Source of the DNA: Cyclobacteriaceae bacterium
GTDB lineage: Bacteria; Bacteroidota; Bacteroidia; Cytophagales; Cyclobacteriaceae
Assembly (NCBI GenBank): GCA_028279155.1
Contig: JANQST010000209.1
Span: forward strand, 1 to 12,417
Direction of reading: 5' to 3'
DNA: 12,417 bases
Both the position numbers and the translations under genes were made by a program. Shown here one piece after another: positions 1-6,730 of the stretch. The notes under the pieces are model-generated. The model was not told where the DNA came from. It was given only the letters and a program-made list of their open reading frames with translations, and searched no databases. The first letter of the stretch is position 1, and every line of letters starts with the position of its first letter.

Positions 1-42
1 CTTGGCTATCCTGGACTCATCTTCAACGATTAGTACATTCAT
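1..42 (-). CDS. Response regulator, receiver domain N-terminus (partial, runs off left edge)
   Basis: Only the first 14 codons are present, reading MNVLIVEDESRIAK on the minus strand. The VLIVEDE stretch is the typical first beta strand and acidic pocket of a CheY-like receiver domain, here with E7 and D8 as likely magnesium-binding acids. The gene starts three bases after the stop of the histidine kinase at 46-1716, so the two are almost certainly co-transcribed and translationally coupled. LytS-type kinases in Bacteroidota are usually followed by a LytTR DNA-binding response regulator, so a LytTR output domain is expected beyond the edge, but that part is inference because it is not in the window. 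Confidence 0.85.
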   Translation of the reverse strand, partial: MNVLIVEDESRIAK

Positions 43-45
43 TTT

Positions 46-1716
46 CTACGCAAATATTTTGATTACATTTCTCCATCCATGCTCTTCTGATTCGGAAGTT
101 AGCTCCCATTTCGTATCGTAACTTTCAGTCAGTCGGGCCTTAATGTACTTCAAGCCCGTTCCTTCTTCTCTACTCATTTTCCTAGCCCCACCAGCAAATG
201 TCAAAAAGGTATAACACTTGGATTGATCGTTCGATTCAAAGATCAATTTGAATCTGATGCTATTATCCTCATGGGGCATGCTGTGTGTAATCCCATTTTC
301 CAGGAGGGTATGAAGAATGGCAGGAGGTACTTTCTCATTTGGATCTATTCCCTCATCGTCCCAGGAATAGTTGATTTCTTTTCGGTACTCCATGATTTCG
401 AGATGCGTTTTACAAAGTGCTATTTCCTGGGTGATGGGTATCAGCTTTTCATTTTCAATTTGATTGAACAAATCAAATTCCCTGGATAACGATTCAATAA
501 ACAAAACACCTTTCTTCGGAGCTTCTTCTACCCAGTCGATCAAGGAGGTCAAAGTGTTCATCAGCACGTGAGGTTGGATATTTTTCTTTAACAACTCCAA
601 TCGCAGGCGTGTGGATTGCACCAACGAGTTTTCATAGGCTATACGTTGCTCTTTGATACTAAGGGAAAGCAAATAGAACATGCTCAGCAGGATCAATCCA
701 AAACCAGCGTAAAGCCCTTTGGTAAAAGGAATAAGAAAAGGGAGCACGATACATAGCAAAAGAGTTAGTAGTACAAGACGAGCGCCTTTTTTCTTTTTGT
801 AGGTGCCATAAACTACGATTCCGAAAGAAAAGAGCCACATGCTCAATGCCATATTGCGAGCGGTGAAGTTGAAGTAATGATGTCTGATAAGAAAGACAAA
901 CAGCAGAACACCTGCATACAAGATCAATACAAGTTTTCGCCTTGGGAAAGGAAACTGCCTGGAAAAGTAGAAAGGAATCAGAAATGAAATTCCAAACATC
1001 AGAAATCCAATAATTTCCAGTCGTGTCACATGATCACTGTAGTGAATTGACACATTTGTTTTGATAAACTCTGTCAATATCAGGACAAAGAAGAGAAAAC
1101 AGCTAATGCTGAAGATCAGCATCGGATATTCCTTTTTGTTCCCCAGGAAGAGGAAGAGGAAGTAAATTGAGGTGATGAGGAACGCTCCTGCAAAAATGTG
1201 CATGTAAGAGGTTTCAATGAGCTTGTCCGTCAGCAGTTCATCATAATGATCAATCTCCAGGGAATAGATCGCTGTATGGTCCGGGTAATAGTAAAGGCTT
1301 GTTCGAATGGCGAGAAGATGTTCACCTTTGTCAGTCAGTTTAGTCGGAATACTGAATGTAGTCCACAGTTTGCCTTCAGGTGGGAGAACAGCTTCCTGTC
1401 CCGGGTTCCCGTTTTTACCAATCAATATTCCATCCCAAAAAACTTCATACTCTCCATAAACTTCCAACCGGATGCCATACGGATGGAGTGCTTCTGTTTC
1501 TTCCAGAATATCAATTCGTGTTCTTGACCAGAAAATCTGACCATCCGGAACCCACCTGGGTCTTTGCTGCCAGCTCTCATCATCAAACTGCATATCAGCC
1601 CATTCCGGTACATCTCCAATGCGATATACCGTCTTGTTCTTCTCGAACACCGGACGCTGAGCGCAAGCGGTCAGCAATAAGAGGCATACCCAAATTAAAT
1701 GAAGTGAAGGTTTCAT
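46..1716 (-). CDS. LytS/YehU-type sensor histidine kinase with extracytoplasmic domain and about seven membrane spans
   Basis: A 556-residue membrane sensor kinase that should phosphorylate the response regulator beginning at 42. The N-terminus is a signal peptide with a lipobox-like LTAC (Cys18). Residues 45-155 form a W/Y/G-rich beta domain resembling carbohydrate-binding or jelly-roll sensor domains. About seven hydrophobic spans follow between residues 170 and 355, the 7TMR-DISM layout. The catalytic part is the His_kinase (PF06580) type: the H-box is QPHVLMNT with His383, the N-box is LLENGITHS with Asn474, and the G-box is GTGLKYIKARL at 519-529. The usual PHFLFN motif has Val in place of the first Phe. 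The ATG at 1716 is chosen because it directly precedes the signal peptide. The ligand is unknown. The lipobox is unusual for a polytopic kinase and may simply be a Cys within an ordinary signal peptide. Confidence 0.92.
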   Translation of the reverse strand: MKPSLHLIWVCLLLLTACAQRPVFEKNKTVYRIGDVPEWADMQFDDESWQQRPRWVPDGQIFWSRTRIDILEETEALHPYGIRLEVYGEYEVFWDGILIGKNGNPGQEAVLPPEGKLWTTFSIPTKLTDKGEHLLAIRTSLYYYPDHTAIYSLEIDHYDELLTDKLIETSYMHIFAGAFLITSIYFLFLFLGNKKEYPMLIFSISCFLFFVLILTEFIKTNVSIHYSDHVTRLEIIGFLMFGISFLIPFYFSRQFPFPRRKLVLILYAGVLLFVFLIRHHYFNFTARNMALSMWLFSFGIVVYGTYKKKKGARLVLLTLLLCIVLPFLIPFTKGLYAGFGLILLSMFYLLSLSIKEQRIAYENSLVQSTRLRLELLKKNIQPHVLMNTLTSLIDWVEEAPKKGVLFIESLSREFDLFNQIENEKLIPITQEIALCKTHLEIMEYRKEINYSWDDEGIDPNEKVPPAILHTLLENGITHSMPHEDNSIRFKLIFESNDQSKCYTFLTFAGGARKMSREEGTGLKYIKARLTESYDTKWELTSESEEHGWRNVIKIFA

Positions 1717-1970
1717 ATACTTAAAGTGTAAGCTTACGAAATGATTCGAACATAGGCCATTTTACGACTTGTTCCTTTGCAATTATCTAGTGAAGGTATT
1801 CGGTTGTTCTGCTTCATTTGATCAGGTTTCTGTCTGTCAGAGTCGTTCATTCATATGTAGAGCAGTTGGCGAGAAATTCAACCAACATCAACAACCTGGA
1901 CTGAACCATTGCTGTTTAAGCCTTCAAAAAATCCAATTACTCTTTTATGATCCTCCATTTTACCAACACT

Positions 1971-2870
1971 ATGAATAGCATTCTTCGAATCACAAAAATG
2001 CTCCTATCAGCAAGTTTATTCTCGACCCTGACGGTCTTTGCTCAAGAAAGCAGTTCAATCGATCGAGATTTTCCGTTATTAGAAGGCCCGTATATGGGGC
2101 AGGAACCTCCGGGAATGATAGCGGAACCGTTTTCTCCTGGGATCATCTCTACCGATGGTTGGGAAGTAGAGGGTGTTTTCGCTCCGGATTTGCGGGAATT
2201 TTACTTTACCACCTCCCCTGACGAGCCATTTCGCCCGATGGTCATCGGCTTCCGCATGGAAAACAATGTCTGGAAGAAATACATTGAGTTCAGACGTAGA
2301 GGAGAGGTCAACCTCTCTCCTGATGGCTCACGCATGCACATGGCAGAAGGCTACAAAGATCGCGTTGGGGACGGATGGTCAGAGCGCAAAAGCCTTGGGC
2401 CAATGTTTGACCGTGAAGACTGGGGCATCATGCGTTTGACGGCTTCTGCAGAAGGAACGTACGTGTTTGATGACTACAAATCCAAGGATGTGATCAGAAT
2501 CTCATACATTGAGAACGGCATACGACAAGCGCCAAAAAGGATGGGTCCAATTGTTAACACGGGTAAATTCACTGCGCACCCTTTCATCGCCCCTGACGAA
2601 AGTTACCTTATTTGGGATAGTAAGCGTGAAGAGGGTTTTGGTGATTCGGATCTCTACATCAGCTTCAAACAAACAGATGGTACGTGGGGTCCTGCCATCA
2701 ATATGGGAACCCAGGTAAACACAGACAAATGGGAGGCCTATGCGAGCGTTACATCAGACGGCAAGTACATGCTCTTCAACAGAGGTATAGATACCGAAAA
2801 TGACAATATAGATATCTACTGGGTCGATGCGCAAATCATTGAGCAACTGAGAACTGAGAATAATCAATAA
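1971..2870 (+). CDS. Exported PD40 (WD40-like beta-propeller) protein
   Basis: A 299-residue exported protein of the TolB-like PD40 beta-propeller group. The start is taken at the ATG at 1971 because a clean signal peptide follows (MNSILRITK, a hydrophobic core, then VFAQ at about residue 25). An in-frame ATG 24 bases upstream would put a poor polar extension before it. Propeller blades are shown by the repeated pattern of SPDGSRMHMAEG (about 116), APDESYLIWDSKREEGFGDSDLYIS (about 207-231, split here by its parts APDESYLIWDS and GDSDLYIS) and TSDGKYMLFNRG ending in DIYWVD (about 261-286). Such proteins usually bind other proteins or glycans, and no catalytic residues can be assigned. The stop is one base before the esterase gene at 2872, so the pair forms an operon. 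A joint role on an extracellular or periplasmic substrate is inference. Confidence 0.85.
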   Translation: MNSILRITKMLLSASLFSTLTVFAQESSSIDRDFPLLEGPYMGQEPPGMIAEPFSPGIISTDGWEVEGVFAPDLREFYFTTSPDEPFRPMVIGFRMENNVWKKYIEFRRRGEVNLSPDGSRMHMAEGYKDRVGDGWSERKSLGPMFDREDWGIMRLTASAEGTYVFDDYKSKDVIRISYIENGIRQAPKRMGPIVNTGKFTAHPFIAPDESYLIWDSKREEGFGDSDLYISFKQTDGTWGPAINMGTQVNTDKWEAYASVTSDGKYMLFNRGIDTENDNIDIYWVDAQIIEQLRTENNQ

Positions 2871-2871
2871 G

Positions 2872-3735
2872 ATGAACATGAAAACGAGAGCCTTACTATT
2901 CATTTTCGCACTATCTCTCCATGCGGTTTATGCACAAGAAAACAATGACAATCGATCAACTGAAAATTCCAACCTGGAACTACAAAAGGTACAGGTAGTC
3001 CCCATAAAGGACACAAAGAATCAGCGACAATACGAGCTATATATCAAGCTGCCTGAGGGATACTGGGAAAATGAGGACACGCAGTATCCAGTACTTTATT
3101 ATACCGATGCGCTCTGGCATGTCGAAATCTTATCGGCCTCCACCGAGTATATAATTGAAAATATCATTTTAGTCGGGATTTCCTGGCAGAAGGATATTGA
3201 TGAAGCACTTGTTGAAGAGATTGGAGAACATGTAAGCAGACACCGAGATTATTCAGTAAGTCCAACAACCAACCCTGAAATCCAGGCAAAGCATCAACTT
3301 GGACAGGCCAGCAAACATCTTGACTTCATACGAGGTGATGTATTCAAGTTTGTTGAAGCCAACTATAGAACCATTCCTGAAAATCGCAGCTATTTTGGGT
3401 ATTCAGCGGGTGGTTTATTCGGTGCATATGTATTGATGGCCCAACCGGATACTTTCAAAAACTACATTGTGGGAAGTCCGTCACTTTGGAGGGATATTCC
3501 ATACCTTACTGAACTAGCGTCAAACAAAAACTTAAATGCCAATGTCTTTATCTCTAACGGCACCCTTGAAGAAAAATTAAGTCCTATTGTCTACACGTTT
3601 GTAGCCACGTTAAAAAACAAAAAGGATGAAAATTTGCGTGTAGATCATGTAGTCGTGGAAGGCAACCACCAGTCTGCCTTTCCTATGACCGGAGTCCGTA
3701 GTGTTACCTGGTTGTCAACTCTAGTAAAAGAATAA
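2872..3735 (+). CDS. Exported alpha/beta hydrolase, putative esterase (esterase D / IroE-like family)
   Basis: A 287-residue secreted hydrolase of the putative esterase family (PF00756), which includes esterase D and the siderophore esterases IroE and BesA. The signal peptide ends near VYAQ (residue 22). The nucleophile elbow is GYSAGG with Ser178, and the likely catalytic histidine is His266 in EGNHQSAFP. The acid is probably Glu233 or Glu234 in NGTLEEK, matching the position in IroE-type enzymes. The early YPVLYYTDA segment (about 72-80) is the usual strand and oxyanion-loop region. The gene follows the PD40 gene by a single base. A second in-frame ATG lies two codons in and would make little difference. 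The substrate cannot be told from sequence; a siderophore, acylated sugar or peptide ester are all possible. Confidence 0.88.
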   Translation: MNMKTRALLFIFALSLHAVYAQENNDNRSTENSNLELQKVQVVPIKDTKNQRQYELYIKLPEGYWENEDTQYPVLYYTDALWHVEILSASTEYIIENIILVGISWQKDIDEALVEEIGEHVSRHRDYSVSPTTNPEIQAKHQLGQASKHLDFIRGDVFKFVEANYRTIPENRSYFGYSAGGLFGAYVLMAQPDTFKNYIVGSPSLWRDIPYLTELASNKNLNANVFISNGTLEEKLSPIVYTFVATLKNKKDENLRVDHVVVEGNHQSAFPMTGVRSVTWLSTLVKE

Positions 3736-3782
3736 CATCGGTTTCATAGCCACCACTGAATCTTAAATCTTGATTCACAAAT

Positions 3783-3812
3783 TTTGAACTCTCCGATTTC
3801 GTTCCAAATTTG
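3783..3812 (+). promoter_or_regulatory. Weak candidate Bacteroidota promoter for the racemase gene
   Basis: TTTG at 3783-3786 is followed after 18 bases by CAAATTTG at 3805-3812, which matches the Bacteroidota -7 consensus TAnnTTTG at all but the first base. It would place the transcript start almost at the racemase ATG (3820), giving a nearly leaderless message, which weakens the case. Confidence 0.25.
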
Positions 3813-3819
3813 CAGGATC

Positions 3820-4521
3820 ATGAAAAGACTTGGATTAATTGGTGGAACTTCATGGCATTCAACGATTGAGTATTATGCCAGTATAAATCAGTCCGTAAAT
3901 GAGCATTTCGAAGACAACACAAACCCTCCACTGTTATTATTCAACCTTAATCAAGCCTTGGTTCACCAATACCAAAGAGAAGATACGTGGGATAAGATTG
4001 CTGAATTAATAGTGGATGGTGGAACAAGGCTCCAAAAAGCTGGGGCTGAGGCCATCATATTGTGTGCAAATACACCGCACAAAGTCTTTGATATCGTAGA
4101 ACAGCAACTAGAGGTCCCAATCCTTCATATTGCTGACGCAACAGCCAATGAAATTCTGAAAATGGGTCTCAACAAAGTTTCTTTCCTCGGCACTAAATTT
4201 TCCATGGAGGAAGATTTTGTAACAGGACGGATCTCAAAAAACAATATTGAAGTTCTAACTCCCGATGATCCACAGGTCATTGAAGAACTTCATAGAATCA
4301 TCCGGGAGGAATTGACATTTGGGAAAGTCATTCCTTCATCTAAATCATATGTTTTGGATTGTATTAAAAAGATGACTGACTTAGGTGCTGAAGGTGTGGT
4401 TTTAGGCTGTACAGAATTTCCTTTGATGATCGATGAAAATGATCTGGATACACCAATTTTCAATACGATAAAGATTCATTCAATGACTGCTACTAACTAT
4501 ATTCTAAACAAAGAGAATTAA
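3820..4521 (+). CDS. Aspartate/glutamate racemase family protein
   Basis: A 233-residue cytosolic enzyme of the Asp/Glu/hydantoin racemase superfamily, YgeD/RacD-like branch. It should interconvert L- and D- forms of an acidic amino acid without cofactor, using two cysteines as acid and base. Both are present: Cys82 in CANTPH and Cys197 in GCTEFP. The N-terminal MKRLGLIGGTSWHST is the family's usual glycine-rich opening, which fixes the start at the ATG at 3820; an in-frame TTG at 3784 would add 12 residues unrelated to the family. Length is normal for the family. It is followed by the DUF202 gene after 21 bases in the same direction, so they may be co-transcribed, though the pairing has no obvious functional logic. 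Confidence 0.92.
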   Translation: MKRLGLIGGTSWHSTIEYYASINQSVNEHFEDNTNPPLLLFNLNQALVHQYQREDTWDKIAELIVDGGTRLQKAGAEAIILCANTPHKVFDIVEQQLEVPILHIADATANEILKMGLNKVSFLGTKFSMEEDFVTGRISKNNIEVLTPDDPQVIEELHRIIREELTFGKVIPSSKSYVLDCIKKMTDLGAEGVVLGCTEFPLMIDENDLDTPIFNTIKIHSMTATNYILNKEN

Positions 4522-4542
4522 TCAAAAACTTGTCGCTCTATC

Positions 4543-4797
4543 ATGGAAGAATTAAATAAAACAGATTGGTTGGCACTTGAAAGAACAAGGTTGGCAAACG
4601 AAAGAACTTTTCTCGCTTACTTCAGAACTTTTGTGGTTGTTTTTGCTTCAGGACTAACTATTATAAAAATCGAAATTCTTCAAAGCATTGAGGTCTTGGG
4701 CTACATCTTTCTGGGAGCAGCAATTTTGCTTTTATTGATTGGTGTCATTCGTTTTCTGTATGTAAGGAAGCGGATTCAGAAATATTACAATATGTAA
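4543..4797 (+). CDS. DUF202 family small membrane protein
   Basis: An 84-residue inner-membrane protein of the DUF202 / YidH-like family (PF02656). The defining motif is at the N-terminus, LALERTRLANERTFLAYFRT (residues 10-29), followed by two hydrophobic spans at about 29-47 and 51-70 and a basic tail (VRKRIQKYY). The same domain forms the membrane part of yeast Vtc1, but the bacterial proteins have no well-established function. Length is normal for the family. It lies 21 bases after the racemase gene, and its stop is three bases from the stop of the convergent small gene at 4801-4938. Confidence 0.9.
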   Translation: MEELNKTDWLALERTRLANERTFLAYFRTFVVVFASGLTIIKIEILQSIEVLGYIFLGAAILLLLIGVIRFLYVRKRIQKYYNM

Positions 4798-4800
4798 CGG

Positions 4801-4938
4801 CTACCAAAGAAAAGTATCCGTCGCTATCATCACAATCATGGCAATTACAATTAGTCCAAGTAGAATGTAAAAGCAACCGGCCTTGGACTTTCGTTCAGAG
4901 CTGGGCTCATATAAATCATAGTGGGAATCACTTCTCAT
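4801..4938 (-). CDS. Small single-span membrane protein, 45 residues, function unknown
   Basis: An uninterrupted ATG-to-TAG frame on the minus strand encodes 45 residues with a clear design: a polar, charged N-terminus (MRSDSHYDLYEPSSERKSK), a hydrophobic span from about residue 21 to 40 (CFYILLGLIVIAMIVMIAT) and a short tail ending in DTFLW. The basic ERKSK cluster just before the span suggests an N-terminus-in orientation by the positive-inside rule. It fills most of the space between the DUF202 gene and the sigma factor gene and overlaps neither. I do not recognise a family. The topology makes it more likely real than a chance frame, but its short length and lack of a clear promoter or ribosome-binding site leave doubt. 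Confidence 0.6.
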   Translation of the reverse strand: MRSDSHYDLYEPSSERKSKAGCFYILLGLIVIAMIVMIATDTFLW

Positions 4939-5056
4939 TTCCAAAATTTAGAATAGTGTTGGTCACAAGCTACTCAAATGCCAATTTGATCAAAAAATAA
5001 TATAGTCTCCATACATTTTCTTTCAACCTATTCACCAAATATTTCAAAAGAAGATA

Positions 5057-5093
5057 ATCCAATGAAAAAAATAAACGTCTATATCCATTGAAA
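5057..5093 (+). repeat. Pair of near-identical 11-base direct repeats upstream of the sigma factor gene
   Basis: ATCCAATGAAA (5057-5067) and ATCCATTGAAA (5083-5093) differ at one base and are 26 bases apart, ending 17 bases before the ECF sigma ATG. The wider spacer 4939-5109 is A/T-rich and otherwise shows only a short tandem ACGTA at 5096-5105. No TAnnTTTG box is seen. The pair may be a regulatory site or chance in A/T-rich DNA. Confidence 0.25.
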
Positions 5094-5109
5094 TGACGTA
5101 ACGTAAAGT

Positions 5110-5664
5110 ATGAACTCCTTTGATAAGGAAGATATTAAGGCAATTTTCTTTGAAAACTATGAACCGCTTAAAAGGAAGGCATTTCACATTTTAGGTAATA
5201 GTGAAGCTGCTGAAGACGTCATACATGATGTATTTATCAATGTCTGGAAAAAAGGAGAGTCACTGGCTATTAGTAGCCCAAAGGCGTATTTCAACCGTGC
5301 AGTCGTAAACGCTTCTCTTAATTACCTTGAAAAGCACAAAAATCTACTTCTGATTGATCCTGTAGTCCTTCCTGAAGGAAGTGGTGTAAATACAACCGAC
5401 GATGCAATAGCATTGAATGAGTTAGAAGGAAATCTCAAAAAAGCGCTTGATCATTTATCTCCGCAAAGAAGGGTAATATTCTCATTGAGTTTGTTTGAAA
5501 GTATGTCCAATAGTGAGATTGCCAAACATTTAGGAATTACAAAAAAGACCGTTGACAATCAGTTGGGAACTGCTCTAAAACAACTGCGAGATCACCTCAC
5601 ATCTTACATGAATCTACTTGTTGAATTCTTCCCGTTGCTTACCTGTCTACTTTTTTTTTCCTAG
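5110..5664 (+). CDS. ECF RNA polymerase sigma factor, FecI-like Bacteroidota group
   Basis: A 184-residue extracytoplasmic-function sigma factor that should direct RNA polymerase to the promoters of its own transport locus. Region 2 is at about 14-75, with the AEDVIHDVFINVWKKG core (residues 34-49). Region 4 is at about 108-162: LSPQRRVIFSLSLFESMSNSEIAKHL followed by the helix-turn-helix GITKKTVDNQLGTALKQLR, quoted here in two parts. The hydrophobic C-terminal tail (LLVEFFPLLTCLLFFS) is common in Bacteroidota ECF factors of this group. The last codons sit on a run of nine T (5651-5659). The FecR-like anti-sigma gene follows after 59 bases, which supports a FecI/FecR pair. The ATG at 5110 gives a normal family length. 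Confidence 0.94.
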   Translation: MNSFDKEDIKAIFFENYEPLKRKAFHILGNSEAAEDVIHDVFINVWKKGESLAISSPKAYFNRAVVNASLNYLEKHKNLLLIDPVVLPEGSGVNTTDDAIALNELEGNLKKALDHLSPQRRVIFSLSLFESMSNSEIAKHLGITKKTVDNQLGTALKQLRDHLTSYMNLLVEFFPLLTCLLFFS

Positions 5665-5723
5665 GGCTTGGGACAAAAGACCGGCTTTTCTGTCTAAGTA
5701 AATAGAGCAAAAGAAAAAGTCGT

Positions 5724-6695
5724 ATGGCACAAGAAATATATGCCTTAATTGGTAAGGCATTAAAAGGGGAAGCCTCCGAAGATGAATTACATCAGATAGA
5801 TAGTTGGAAAAAGCGCGATGACTACAACATCGTTATCTATAACGAGATAGCCAAACTATGGAAGCAATATCAATCAATGATGGATAAAGACCCATTGTTT
5901 GACACTGAAAATGCCTGGCAGGCAATCGAGAACGAGATCAATAAAGGCAAAATCAAAAAGTCAAAATGGCTATCGCTTTCAACAATAAAAGTAGCTGCCA
6001 GTATTTCCATCCTGGCATTGGTAGGTGCTTTCATTTATCAGCAGTTTAGCAACCAGGGTCTAATCGAATTCAAAAGGCTATCCGGTGAAATAAGCTCCAT
6101 TACTCTTGAAGATGGCTCCAAAGTTTGGTTAAATAAGAACAGTCAACTCAGATATCCTCAAAATTTCGATTCTGATGTTCGAGTCGTTAACCTACTGGGA
6201 GAAGGTTTTTTTGAGATTAGTCCTGATGCTGATCGTCCGTTTATTATCCAGTCGAAATATGGCAACCGAATCAAGGTTGTAGGAACCTCTTTCAATTACC
6301 TGACGTATCGGGATTCCTCGGTGGTTTCCGTGGTTGAGGGCACCGTTCGTATGGAATCGAATAATGAGTCATTGTTGATAGAAGCAAATGAAAAAGGGGT
6401 TGTCAAGAATGATAACTTAACAAAAGGCTCCTTTTCCAATCCCAATATTTTATCCTGGAAAACCGGCACGCTACAATTTGAGAATGCTCCTCTACAGTCG
6501 GTTATCGATGATCTGAAAAGGCATTATGAAGTTGAAATCCGTAAGCAGGTAATTTCAGAAAACTGCACCTTCACTTCCTCTTTCAAAAATGAATCCATTG
6601 AAGATCTCCTCGATGAACTCACGCTGGTACTTAATCTCGAGTGGAGCAAGGACAACAACAATGGCTACCTGGTGAAGGGAAGCGGTTGCAACTAA
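5724..6695 (+). CDS. FecR-like anti-sigma factor / sigma regulator with DUF4974 domain
   Basis: A 323-residue inner-membrane regulator expected to hold and activate the upstream ECF sigma factor. Residues 1-80 are a cytoplasmic sigma-binding region containing the Trp-rich stretch near 45-66. One transmembrane span lies at about 86-106. The periplasmic FecR domain follows, with the usual GEISSITLEDGSKVWLNKNS opening (about 121-140) and VVGTSFNY at 185-192. The C-terminal DUF4974 domain (about 248-318) contains FENAPLQSVIDDLKRHYEV, which resembles the STN fold and is thought to pair with the receptor STN domain. The gene sits between the sigma factor (59-base gap) and the receptor (35-base gap), the standard order for these regulatory loci. 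Length is normal. Confidence 0.94.
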   Translation: MAQEIYALIGKALKGEASEDELHQIDSWKKRDDYNIVIYNEIAKLWKQYQSMMDKDPLFDTENAWQAIENEINKGKIKKSKWLSLSTIKVAASISILALVGAFIYQQFSNQGLIEFKRLSGEISSITLEDGSKVWLNKNSQLRYPQNFDSDVRVVNLLGEGFFEISPDADRPFIIQSKYGNRIKVVGTSFNYLTYRDSSVVSVVEGTVRMESNNESLLIEANEKGVVKNDNLTKGSFSNPNILSWKTGTLQFENAPLQSVIDDLKRHYEVEIRKQVISENCTFTSSFKNESIEDLLDELTLVLNLEWSKDNNNGYLVKGSGCN

Positions 6696-6730
6696 TTATT
6701 TCTCAAAGGTCAAAATATCAAAAACAAAAA

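Noticed and set aside
1878..1958. 26-residue minus-strand frame (starts MEDHKRVIGFF) between the kinase and PD40 genes
   Set aside because: Very short, no recognisable fold, signal or promoter, and expected by chance in a 254-base spacer.
1947..1970. Upstream in-frame ATG for the PD40 protein
   Set aside because: It adds eight residues before a complete signal peptide that starts at the ATG at 1971.
3784..3819. TTG start that would extend the racemase by 12 residues
   Set aside because: The family's N-terminal MKxLGLIGG begins exactly at the ATG at 3820, and the TTG overlaps a candidate promoter box.
5676..5692. AAAAG...CTTTT short inverted repeat after the sigma gene, considered as a terminator
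   Set aside because: Five-base A/T arms with no following T run, inside what should be the sigma-FecR operon.
6641..6730. GTG start that would extend the TonB-dependent receptor by 30 residues into the FecR gene
   Set aside because: The extension is polar and sits ahead of a clear signal peptide starting at 6731.
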